64,000 nt of DNA from Pseudomonadota bacterium (GTDB lineage Bacteria; Pseudomonadota; Gammaproteobacteria; Burkholderiales; Burkholderiaceae_C): positions 1-64,000 of the forward strand of contig JAEZWW010000033.1 in the NCBI GenBank assembly GCA_023442945.1, given 5' to 3'. Every line of letters begins with the position of its first letter. Position 1 is the first letter of the stretch. The notes under the pieces are model-generated. The model was not told the origin of the DNA, did not search any database, and saw nothing but the letters and a program-made list of their open reading frames with translations. Below, piece after piece: positions 35,211 through 45,772 of this stretch. Position numbers and translations under genes: made by a program.

Positions 35211-35216
35211 TATAAT
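35211..35216 (+). promoter_or_regulatory. -10 box upstream of carA
   Basis: A perfect TATAAT lies 125 bases upstream of carA, directly after the methyltransferase gene. No good -35 is visible at 16-18 bases. It would give carA a leader of about 120 bases, a length at which pyrimidine- or arginine-dependent control is common in other bacteria, but no specific operator was recognised. Confidence 0.4.
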
Positions 35217-35340
35217 CGGCGGCTTTTCTCGAAACCGCGTCGCCCGACCGCTGTCAAGGCCTTTTTCCATCTGAGATGAGCCGCGCGGCGCGCCGCGTGG
35301 CCAGGCAAGAGCGGGCGACCGTCAGACAACGGAGTACCCC

Positions 35341-36552
35341 GTGCTTTCCACCTTGAGCGGGAAACATCCCGCCGCCATCCTGGCCCTTGCCGATGGCACG
35401 GTCTTCATCGGTCAATCCATCGGTGCCGCCGGCCAGACGGTCGGCGAAGTGGTGTTCAACACCTCGATCACCGGTTACCAGGAAATCCTGACCGACCCCA
35501 GCTACTGCCAGCAGCTGGTCACGCTGACCTACCCCCACATCGGCAACTACGGCACCAACGCCGAAGACGTCGAATCGGCCAAGATCCACGCCGCCGGCCT
35601 GATCGTGCGCGATTTGCCGCTGCTCGCCAGCAACTTCCGCAGCGACGCCTCGCTCAGCGACTACCTGCAGCGCGCGGGCGCCGTCGCCATCGCCGGCATC
35701 GACACGCGCCAGCTCACGCGCCTGCTGCGCGACAAGGGCGCGCAAAACGGCGCCATCCTGGCGCTGGCCGCGGGCGAAGTCGCCGGGCAGGCGCAGATTG
35801 ACGCCGCCCTGGCCGCCGCCCGCGCCGTGCCGCCAATGAGCGGGCTGGACCTGGCCAAGGTCGTGACCACCGATGCGCCCTACAGCTGGGACCAGGCCGA
35901 ATGGCAGCTGGGCGAAGGCTACAGCGTGCAGGCCGCGCCGCGTTTCAAGGTCGTGGCCTACGACTTCGGCGTCAAGTACAACATCCTGCGCATGCTGGCC
36001 GAGCGCGGTTGCGCGCTGACCGTGGTGCCTGCGCAGACGACGGCGGCCGAGGTGTTGGCGATGCAGCCAGACGGCGTTTTCCTGTCCAACGGCCCCGGCG
36101 ACCCGCAGCCGTGCGACTACGCCATCACCGCCGCGCGCACGCTGATCGACAGCGGCCTGCCGGTGTTCGGCATCTGCCTGGGCCACCAGATCATGGCACT
36201 GGCGGCCGGCGCCAAGACCTTCAAGATGGCCAACAGCCACCACGGCGCCAACCACCCGGTCAAGGACCTGGACAGCGGCCGCGTCAGCATCACCAGCCAG
36301 AACCATGGCTTTGCGGTGGCGCTGGATTCGCTGCCCGACTCTCTGCGCGCCACGCACGTCAGCCTGTTCGACGGCACGCTTCAAGGGCTTGAAGTGAAGG
36401 GCAAGCCGGCGTTCTGCTTCCAGGGCCACCCCGAAGCCTCGCCCGGCCCGCACGATATCGGCTACCTGTTCGACCGTTTCATAGAAAACATGGCGAAGGC
36501 CGGCGCTGGATCTGCGCAGCCAGCTACCAAAAAGGGAGTGACCACCGCATGA
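35341..36552 (+). CDS. carA: Carbamoyl phosphate synthase small subunit
   Basis: CarA hydrolyses glutamine and channels ammonia to CarB for arginine and pyrimidine synthesis. The 403 residues show the N-terminal domain (GEVVFNTSITGYQEILTDPSY) and a class I glutamine amidotransferase with Cys279 in FGICLGHQIM and the His/Glu pair in GHPEASPGP. A GTG at 35341 follows GGAG. The last 18 or so residues (KAGAGSAQPATKKGVTTA) come from a copy of the dispersed element at 36496-36535 and extend beyond the usual C-terminus. The stop overlaps the next gene by four bases. Confidence 0.97.
   Translation: MLSTLSGKHPAAILALADGTVFIGQSIGAAGQTVGEVVFNTSITGYQEILTDPSYCQQLVTLTYPHIGNYGTNAEDVESAKIHAAGLIVRDLPLLASNFRSDASLSDYLQRAGAVAIAGIDTRQLTRLLRDKGAQNGAILALAAGEVAGQAQIDAALAAARAVPPMSGLDLAKVVTTDAPYSWDQAEWQLGEGYSVQAAPRFKVVAYDFGVKYNILRMLAERGCALTVVPAQTTAAEVLAMQPDGVFLSNGPGDPQPCDYAITAARTLIDSGLPVFGICLGHQIMALAAGAKTFKMANSHHGANHPVKDLDSGRVSITSQNHGFAVALDSLPDSLRATHVSLFDGTLQGLEVKGKPAFCFQGHPEASPGPHDIGYLFDRFIENMAKAGAGSAQPATKKGVTTA
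36496..36535 (-). repeat. Dispersed element copy at the 3' end of carA
   Basis: AAGGCCGGCGCTGGATCTGC followed by GCAGCCAGCTACC. Encodes the added CarA tail KAGAGSAQPATKK and ends 13 bases before the next start codon. Confidence 0.75.
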
Positions 36553-36911
36553 AGCTCTACAGCTTTCCCCAGGCCACGCTGGAAAAGGCGATCGCCAAGC
36601 GCATGCTGTCCATGGTGTCGCCGCACAAGGAATGGTTTGTCGACCGCTGGTCGCAAAAGCCCTACAAGAAGTCCTTCATGGACTTGAAGGCCATGCCGCT
36701 GATCACCTTCGTGGCCAAGGGCAAGACCTGGACCGACGAAGAATTCAACGGCGAACTGGCGGCTTGGGACGTGAAGTTCTACGACGCCGAAGTCGAAGTC
36801 CTGCGCCCCATGGTGGAAGGCGACGGTCTGCTGCAGCTGATGCAGAAGAACGTGCCGGCCGAGCGCGTGCAGGCGCTGCTGCGCAAGCTGGACGAGGACC
36901 GCCATGCCTGA
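36549..36911 (+). CDS. Hypothetical protein between carA and carB
   Basis: This 120-residue soluble protein is not recognised. It is rich in Lys, Trp and Met (SPHKEWFVDRWSQKPYKKSFMD) and has a C-terminal amphipathic helix (QLMQKNVPAERVQALLRKLDED). No signal peptide is present. Its ATG overlaps the carA stop (ATGA), and its own 3' end overlaps the following lipoprotein gene, so it is translationally embedded in the car operon. A role connected with carbamoyl phosphate synthesis cannot be inferred from sequence. Confidence 0.7.
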   Translation: MKLYSFPQATLEKAIAKRMLSMVSPHKEWFVDRWSQKPYKKSFMDLKAMPLITFVAKGKTWTDEEFNGELAAWDVKFYDAEVEVLRPMVEGDGLLQLMQKNVPAERVQALLRKLDEDRHA

Positions 36912-37602
36912 TCACCGGGCCCGTGCCCTGCGTGGCGCCGTTGCGCGCCTGGGCGTCGCCTGCGCGATCGTTGCTGGCCTGGCCGGTTGTGCGCAAATGG
37001 GCGGCGCCGGCCCGGTGCCACCCGCGCGGGTGGAGCGGCTGGAAGCGCTGTTCGTGCAGACCGTGCCGATCGGCTGGATGGTGGACCGCATTGCGGCGAC
37101 CAACGCCAATTGGCCGTTCCAGCAGCACATGGGCAAGGTGACGCCGACGCAGCTCAGCTGTGTGCGGGGCCAGATGACCAACGAGAAGGTATCGGCAACG
37201 CAGCGCGAAGATGCGCGCGCCTTTGCGCGCCGCTACCCGGACCGCGTCGACGAAGCGATCCAGCTGTTGGAAGGCGGTGCCGCCGAGGTCACGAACCTGC
37301 TGATGCGCGCCGGCGCGGGGCAGGCGGTCACCGGCCGTCCTGTCAACAACCGCAGCCTGATGGAAGCCATGTCGGCCAAACAGCTCCACGCCTTTTCCGA
37401 GCTGACCCAGGGCGCGCGCTATACCGAGCTGCGCCAGGCGCTGCGCCTGGACGGCGTCACCAATGCGGGCACGGGCCCGGAAGCGCGTCGCCGCGGCTAC
37501 AAGGTGGGCCAGGACCTGATGGTTGGGCCGCTGTTGTCGGCGATGGACGCGTGCCAGGTCCCGCCCGCGGTGCTGGTCGACAAGGCCGGGACACCCACGT
37601 GA
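36904..37602 (+). CDS. Predicted lipoprotein, first of a tandem paralogous pair
   Basis: The 232 residues have a lipoprotein signal peptide with lipobox GLAGC (lipidated Cys29). The mature domain is helical with conserved pieces VPIGWMVDR, NWPFQQ, LSCVRGQMT and AIQLLEGGAAEV. The same pattern recurs in the protein encoded immediately downstream (PVGALMDH, HWPLGD, MVCMRQALT, DLDVLEGGAARL), so the two arose by tandem duplication. The family is not named to me. It overlaps the preceding gene by eight bases and the next by four. Confidence 0.75.
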   Translation: MPDHRARALRGAVARLGVACAIVAGLAGCAQMGGAGPVPPARVERLEALFVQTVPIGWMVDRIAATNANWPFQQHMGKVTPTQLSCVRGQMTNEKVSATQREDARAFARRYPDRVDEAIQLLEGGAAEVTNLLMRAGAGQAVTGRPVNNRSLMEAMSAKQLHAFSELTQGARYTELRQALRLDGVTNAGTGPEARRRGYKVGQDLMVGPLLSAMDACQVPPAVLVDKAGTPT

Positions 37603-38222
37603 GCCAGTGGGCGGTGCGCATGGCGGTGCCAGCGGTCGCGGCGGTTGCCGCCCTGCTGGCCGGCTGCGCGCGTCTGCCCATCACCGGGGCGCCCAGCGCG
37701 GAAGAGCGCTTTGCCAACGCTTACATCGAATTGCTGCCCGTGGGCGCGCTGATGGACCATTCCGCCGCCAACGACCCGCACTGGCCCTTGGGCGACAAGG
37801 CCGATCTGCTGAGCGATCGGCAGATGGTCTGCATGCGCCAGGCCCTGACCTCGAACGAGGTCGACGCCGCGCAGCGCCAGCTGGCGCAGGCGTACGCCCA
37901 GGCCCATCCCGACACCCTGGCGGCGGACCTGGACGTGCTGGAAGGCGGCGCGGCCCGCCTCATCGGCCAGGCCATGCGCCAAGGCGCGGGTCTGCGCGTG
38001 ACCGAGCGCCCGCCCACCGCCGATGAAGCGCGTGCCCTGGCCGCGTTTGCCACCGATGCGCGCTACGCCAATCTGCGCCAGGCCACCGGGCTGGAGCGAC
38101 TGGCCGGTGGCGCGCCCGCCGCTGCGAACCAGCGCGGCAAGGACATCTCGAATGTCCTCACTGTGAAATTTCTGACCGACGCTTTCCTGCGTTGCCATAT
38201 TCCGGTCAAGCTTTTGTATTGA
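37599..38222 (+). CDS. Predicted lipoprotein, second of a tandem paralogous pair
   Basis: A GTG at 37599 overlaps the upstream stop (GTGA) and gives 207 residues. The signal peptide ends in lipobox LLAGC (Cys23). The mature part aligns by eye with the upstream lipoprotein along most of its length, including a Cys in MVCM matching SCVRG and a C-terminal Cys in FLRCHIPVKLL matching MDACQVPPAVL. Two cysteines at equivalent places suggest a conserved disulfide. It ends 10 bases before carB. Confidence 0.75.
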   Translation: MSQWAVRMAVPAVAAVAALLAGCARLPITGAPSAEERFANAYIELLPVGALMDHSAANDPHWPLGDKADLLSDRQMVCMRQALTSNEVDAAQRQLAQAYAQAHPDTLAADLDVLEGGAARLIGQAMRQGAGLRVTERPPTADEARALAAFATDARYANLRQATGLERLAGGAPAAANQRGKDISNVLTVKFLTDAFLRCHIPVKLLY

Positions 38223-38232
38223 CCGCCAAGCC

Positions 38233-41520
<3,288 letters not shown>

Positions 41521-41579
41521 GCCGGGCGCCGCTGCCTCGCTGCGCCGCTAGCTATCCGGTGGCTTGGCGGTTTGAAGCG

Positions 41580-41882
41580 TCAGGCGATCGGTGCCTGATT
41601 CGGGGCAGACCAGCTTAGGGTGATGGGCGCCTTGCGGGTGAACAAGGCCATGTGCCCATCGATCACTTCGCGGCCATTGGTTAACTGTTCTTCGCGCTCG
41701 GCGCTGCAAGTGAAGCGGAGGGTGGTTGCCGTGGCGCGCATCTCGCACATACCCCACGGAAAGCTGACGGTGCCGCGCTCCGCGTCGCACTCAGCCGGTA
41801 CCTTGCGACCAAAGTGGTAACAGAGGCGCCGCATGATGCGGCTGGCTTCCGGGGTGGCGGCTTGGGCGTGTTGCTGGATCAT
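41580..41882 (-). CDS. DUF2218 family protein
   Basis: This 100-residue protein has the DUF2218 pattern: an N-terminal RIMRRLCYHFGRKVPAECD, a central strand region (GTVSFPWGMCEMRAT, LRFTCSA) and a C-terminal helix with REEQLTNGREVIDGHMALF. Family members often accompany iron or siderophore uptake genes, and their function is not established. Its start overlaps the stop of the ABC ATPase gene by four bases, making it the last gene of the uptake operon. Confidence 0.75.
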   Translation of the reverse strand: MIQQHAQAATPEASRIMRRLCYHFGRKVPAECDAERGTVSFPWGMCEMRATATTLRFTCSAEREEQLTNGREVIDGHMALFTRKAPITLSWSAPNQAPIA

Positions 41883-42622
41883 CGGTTCAGGTCAAGGTCG
41901 GTGGGCAGGGCGGCTTCCGCCATGAGGATCAGGCGGCCATTGACGCTGGGCTCCAGTGTGGCCTGCACGCCCCAGACGCGGGCGACCAGCTCAGATGTCA
42001 GCACCTCGCTGGGTGCGCCGACCGCCTGAGCGCGGCCATTGCCCAGCACCAGGGCCTGCTGGCAGAAGCGCAGAGCCAGGTTCAAATCGTGCAGGGCCAC
42101 CATGGCGATCAGACCCTGCCGCTGCGCCAGCGTGACGACGGCCTGCAGCACGTGCAGTTGCCAACGCAGATCCAGCGCGCTGGTGGGTTCGTCCAGCAGC
42201 ATGAGTTGGGGCTCGCGCACGATCACCTGGGCCAATCCGACCATCTGGCGCTGGCCGCCGGACAGTTCATCCAGCCGGCGCAGGGCGAGGGCCTGAATGC
42301 CCAGCAGGGCGACGACCTCCTCGATCGCCGCGGCGCGCCGTTCAGCCGGCCAGTCGCTGCGGTTAGCGCGCAGGCTGATCTCCAGAATTTCATACGCCAG
42401 CAGCGAGCTGGCTTGGGGCAAGCTTTGCGGCAGGTAGCCGACCTGGCGCAGGCGTTCGCGCGCCGAACTCTGTGCCAGATCGTGGCCATTCAGCTCGACG
42501 CGTCCGGTGTAGCCGCGCAGGCCTGCGACGGAGCGCAGCAGCGTCGATTTGCCGACCGCGTTCGGGCCCAACACCGCGACCACGGTGCCGGGGGTCAGCT
42601 TGGGCAGATCGACGCCCGTCAA
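41879..42622 (-). CDS. Siderophore ABC transporter ATP-binding protein, 5' end interrupted by a stop codon
   Basis: This is the ATPase of a FecBCDE-type iron-siderophore importer. Walker A (GPNAVGKST), the signature LSGGQRQ, Walker B (LMLLDEP) and the switch His in ALHDLNLAL are intact. The intact frame can start only at a TTG at 42622, giving 247 residues. The natural start is the ATG at 42673, which overlaps the permease stop (ATGA) and opens a proper N-terminus, MSLSIHQLTAG. The twelfth codon is TAA, after which the same frame continues as ARRPVLTGVDLPK. Relatives have Tyr at that position, the A-loop residue that stacks on ATP. It is either a recent pseudogene, a reinitiated shorter protein, or a sequencing error. 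Confidence 0.8.
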   Translation of the reverse strand: MTGVDLPKLTPGTVVAVLGPNAVGKSTLLRSVAGLRGYTGRVELNGHDLAQSSARERLRQVGYLPQSLPQASSLLAYEILEISLRANRSDWPAERRAAAIEEVVALLGIQALALRRLDELSGGQRQMVGLAQVIVREPQLMLLDEPTSALDLRWQLHVLQAVVTLAQRQGLIAMVALHDLNLALRFCQQALVLGNGRAQAVGAPSEVLTSELVARVWGVQATLEPSVNGRLILMAEAALPTDLDLNR

Positions 42623-42637
42623 AACGGGGCGCCGGGC

Positions 42638-42673
42638 TTAGCCAGCCGTCAGTTGGTGGATGCTCAGGCTCAT
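42638..42673 (-). other. Original 5' end of the ABC ATPase gene with in-frame TAA
   Basis: Bases 42673 to 42641 read MSLSIHQLTAG, and 42640-42638 read TAA on the minus strand. The TAA is in phase with the 247-residue frame downstream, so a single base change from TAC or TAT accounts for it; no frameshift is involved. Confidence 0.8.
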
Positions 42674-43707
42674 GTCAGCCGCCGCGTGCGCCAGATTAGC
42701 GCCAGGAAAATCGGCACACCCACCAACGCGGTGATGATGCCGATGGGCAGCACAACGCCGGGGACGAGGGATTTGCTCAGAATAGAGGCGGTGGACAGCA
42801 TCAGCGCGCCCGACAGCGCCGCCCCGGGCAGCATGGTGCGCTGGTCTTCGCCCAGCAGCAATCGGGCGATGTGCGGCCCCACCAGGCCGACAAAACCAAT
42901 GGTCCCCACAAAAGACAGCGCGGTGGCCGTCACCAGGCTCACTCGCAGCAGCGTGACGATGCGCACGCGCTCCACCGCGATACCCAGGCTGCGCGCCTGA
43001 TCTTCGCCCGAGCGCAAGGCCGTCAACGACCAGGTGTTCCTTGCCGACCAGAGGGCGCACAGCGCGAACACCGTGGTGACGATGGCGATCTTCTCCCAGG
43101 TCGCGCGCGTCAAACTGCCCATGGTCCAGAACACAATCTGCTGCAAAACGTTGTCATCGGCGACGTACTGCAAGAGCCACAACAAGGCTTCAAAGGTGAA
43201 GAGCAAGGCGATGCCGAACAGCACCACCGTTTCCACGCCAGCGCCGATGCGCCACGCCAGGAACTGGATCAGCAGGGCCGCCCCTGCGGCGCCAACGAAG
43301 GCGGACAGCGGCACCGCGATGTTCAGGTTGCCCAACTCCCACGACAATCCCAGCACCAAGGCCAACGAGGCGCCAACGGCCGATGCCGCCGCCAGACCCA
43401 GCGTGAACGGACTGGCCAGCGGGTTGTTGAGGGCGGTCTGCATCTCACCGCCGGCCAGACCCAGGCAAGCACCCACGACGACGGCCATCAGCGCGTAGGG
43501 CAAGCGCACGTCCCAGATGATGACCTGCTGTGCCTTGGTCACGCTGGTGGGTGACCACAAGGCCTGCGCCACCTCGAGTAAACCCAGGTTGGACGGTCCC
43601 AAGGCGACGTCGACCATGACGCTGCACGCCAGTCCGAGCGTCAGCAGGGCCAGCATGACCACCCGCCGCCGCGCGTGCTGGCGGTACTGAATCAAAAGAG
43701 CCGTCAT
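42670..43707 (-). CDS. FecCD-family siderophore ABC transporter permease
   Basis: This is the inner-membrane permease of an iron-siderophore or heme/B12 importer of the FecCD family. The 345 residues contain about nine to ten hydrophobic segments and the family motifs WDVRLPYALMAVVVGACLGLAGGEMQ, NPLASPFTLG, FVGLVGPHIARLLLG and GIITALVGVPIFLALI. The ATG at 43707 overlaps the stop of the upstream esterase gene by four bases, which fixes the start; the longer frame to 43815 lies inside that gene. A single permease gene suggests a homodimeric channel. Confidence 0.9.
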   Translation of the reverse strand: MTALLIQYRQHARRRVVMLALLTLGLACSVMVDVALGPSNLGLLEVAQALWSPTSVTKAQQVIIWDVRLPYALMAVVVGACLGLAGGEMQTALNNPLASPFTLGLAAASAVGASLALVLGLSWELGNLNIAVPLSAFVGAAGAALLIQFLAWRIGAGVETVVLFGIALLFTFEALLWLLQYVADDNVLQQIVFWTMGSLTRATWEKIAIVTTVFALCALWSARNTWSLTALRSGEDQARSLGIAVERVRIVTLLRVSLVTATALSFVGTIGFVGLVGPHIARLLLGEDQRTMLPGAALSGALMLSTASILSKSLVPGVVLPIGIITALVGVPIFLALIWRTRRLT

Positions 43708-44579
43708 GCAGATGTTGCGCGCAGAAACCGATGAAAGCCTTCGACCAGCGCACGGTCCCGCGCCATGCCGTGGTCGACGCCATCCAGTACGGTCAACCCG
43801 GTCTGCAGGGGCCACCGCCGTGCCTCAGCCACGGCCTGCAGCTGCTGGGCAAACGCGCTGGCCGTCGCGATGGGGCGCCGTTCAGCCAGTACCGCCGCGC
43901 GTTCGGGCTGAGCGCCTGCGCTGGCTTGCTCTTCGGAGCCCACGTAGAGCTGCACATGGGTGGGCGAAGACAATGCGATGCTCGACAGCAGTGCAGGCGC
44001 CTCACGCGGCAGCCAGCCCTGGTTCCACCAGAGTGACGGGCTTGCCACGAGGTAGTGGCTGAACAGATCGGGCTGAGCCAGCAGGACCTGCAGGGCAAAC
44101 AAGCCAGCGTAGGAATGGCCGAACAGCGCTTGCTGGCCGCGGTCAATGGGCAGGCGTTGCGCCAGCGCAGGTATCAGCTCGGCCGCCATGAAGCGCCGCA
44201 TGGCAGCAGCGCCCGGTGGGGTGTAGTCTTTTTCCCGCAGCTGGCGCGCGGCGTCGCCCGGCGTCTGGTCGATGCCCACCACAATCGGAACACGGCGGCG
44301 CGCGTGCGCAGGGCGCCGCGCCGCGTTGCGTGCCAGTTGGGCGGCCAGCGTGAAGCACGCATCACCGTCCAGCACGTAGAACACCGGCGACGGCTCTTTG
44401 GCATCGAATGCCAGCGGCCGCCAGACAGAGATGCGCCATTGGCGGCCGCTGGCGGTGTCCGTGTGGTCGTACCAATGCGCGTCGGGAATGAGGACGGGCT
44501 GAGGATCCGAGCCAGCCCAAGCAGCAGCACCCGCTCCGCCAGCGGCGATGGCCATGCAAGCGCTCCGACGAGAGATCAC
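43704..44579 (-). CDS. Fes/IroE-like siderophore esterase (alpha/beta hydrolase)
   Basis: Hydrolases of this family (Fes, IroE, BesA) open ester-linked siderophores to release iron. The 291 residues contain the nucleophile motif GHSYAGLFAL (GxSxG), a preceding VFYVLDGDACF oxyanion-side region and a C-terminal GVDHG with the catalytic His. The GTG at 44579 overlaps the upstream stop (GTGA). The N-terminus has twin arginines before a hydrophobic stretch (ISRRSACMAIAAGGAG), so export, perhaps by Tat, is possible. Location in a siderophore uptake operon supports the role, and the actual siderophore is unknown. Confidence 0.82.
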   Translation of the reverse strand: MISRRSACMAIAAGGAGAAAWAGSDPQPVLIPDAHWYDHTDTASGRQWRISVWRPLAFDAKEPSPVFYVLDGDACFTLAAQLARNAARRPAHARRRVPIVVGIDQTPGDAARQLREKDYTPPGAAAMRRFMAAELIPALAQRLPIDRGQQALFGHSYAGLFALQVLLAQPDLFSHYLVASPSLWWNQGWLPREAPALLSSIALSSPTHVQLYVGSEEQASAGAQPERAAVLAERRPIATASAFAQQLQAVAEARRWPLQTGLTVLDGVDHGMARDRALVEGFHRFLRATSA

Positions 44580-45712
44580 AGCGAGACCCAGTATTCGCCG
44601 GTCAAGGGGATCGGCATGAAGCGCTGGTACATCGTCTGCAGCGTGTCGCGGGGTTGCAGTTGCGCAAAGCGGTCGGGGTACATCCACTTGGCCAGCACCT
44701 GCAGCGCCACCACGTTGAAGGGGGAGTTGTAGAAGTGGTGCCAGATGGCGTGCGCATGGCCGGGCTGGGCCGCTTGCAACTGGTCGATGGTGCGGCGCTG
44801 CGTGGCGCGCACCAGCGACGCGCGGGCGGCAGCAGGCGTTGCGTCAGCGCCCAGCACGATGCGCCGCGGTGACTTCTCCACCGTCGCCATGCTGCCGATA
44901 CCGGTGCCGATGTACAGATCGGGTTGCCGGGCGATCAGCAGCTCGGGGTTCAGCGTACCGGCTTCACCCGGGATCAGTCCCGTGCCGATGTTGCGGCCGC
45001 CAGCGGCGGTGACGAGCTTGCCTAGCATGCCGACCATCGTGGCGCAGCAACCGTCGTCCAGGCCCACACGGCTGTCCAGGTACACCGTCGGCCCAGCGGG
45101 CGCGCCCGCCAAGCCCTTTTCCACGATGGCGAGCTGCTTGCGCCAGTAGGCGGTGAAGGCCTTGGCTTCCTGCTCCTTGCCCAGGACCTGGCCCAGGATC
45201 TCCATGCTGCGCGGCGTGTTGCGCAGCGGATCGTGGCGCAGGTCGATGAACATCACTTGGATGCCTGCCGCTTCCAGGCGCGCCACGGTCTCGGTGCTTT
45301 TCTGATTGGGGCCGTGGCCACTGCCCATGCTGAGGATGGCGACCTGTGGGCGGCGTGCGATCGCCTGCTCGTCGCTGAAGCTGGTGGCGTCCAGCCGACC
45401 GACGCGCGGCACCTTGTCGATGGCCGGGAAGGCTTGGCTGAACTGGGCGTAGCCCGCCGGGTCCAGTTTTTCGAACTCGCCCATCATGGCGACCAGCCGA
45501 TTCGGCAGCTGGTCCCGCTCCAGGATCGCCAGCGCCGGCAGCAGCCGGCCTTCACCCAGCAACACGCGTTCGACCCGCTCCGGCAGCTGAACCTGGCGGC
45601 CCGCCAAATCGGTCACGGTGCGCGCCTGCGCCTGCGTGACCAAGCCTGCCTGGCTCGACAGCAAAGCGATGGAAAGCCCCAGGCCGGAAAGAAGTCGTTT
45701 AACCCACTGCAT
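44576..45712 (-). CDS. Siderophore/iron ABC transporter substrate-binding protein
   Basis: This is the periplasmic receptor of the importer. From the ATG at 45712 it has 378 residues with a signal peptide (hydrophobic core LLSGLGLSIALLSSQAG, cleavage near QAQA). The FecB/BtuF-type domain begins RTVTDLAGRQVQLPERVERVLL and includes VPRVGRLDATSFSDEQAIARRPQVAIL and the characteristic long backbone helix region. A CC pair (DDGCCATM) in the middle is unusual for the family. The open frame continues far upstream through the divergent regulator and is meaningless there. It is the first gene of the operon, 11 bases downstream of a Fur-like box. Confidence 0.88.
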   Translation of the reverse strand: MQWVKRLLSGLGLSIALLSSQAGLVTQAQARTVTDLAGRQVQLPERVERVLLGEGRLLPALAILERDQLPNRLVAMMGEFEKLDPAGYAQFSQAFPAIDKVPRVGRLDATSFSDEQAIARRPQVAILSMGSGHGPNQKSTETVARLEAAGIQVMFIDLRHDPLRNTPRSMEILGQVLGKEQEAKAFTAYWRKQLAIVEKGLAGAPAGPTVYLDSRVGLDDGCCATMVGMLGKLVTAAGGRNIGTGLIPGEAGTLNPELLIARQPDLYIGTGIGSMATVEKSPRRIVLGADATPAAARASLVRATQRRTIDQLQAAQPGHAHAIWHHFYNSPFNVVALQVLAKWMYPDRFAQLQPRDTLQTMYQRFMPIPLTGEYWVSL

Positions 45713-45722
45713 GTCTATAAGT

Positions 45723-45741
45723 GATAATGATTCGCATTCAT
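45723..45741. promoter_or_regulatory. Fur-box-like operator
   Basis: GATAATGATTCGCATTCAT matches the 19-base Fur consensus at 13 positions, with the first nine bases perfect. It lies between the divergent operon and AraC-type regulator genes, where iron-loaded Fur could silence both promoters. Confidence 0.75.
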
Positions 45742-45772
45742 TAGCATAGCCACCTCGAACAGGAAAACCTTT

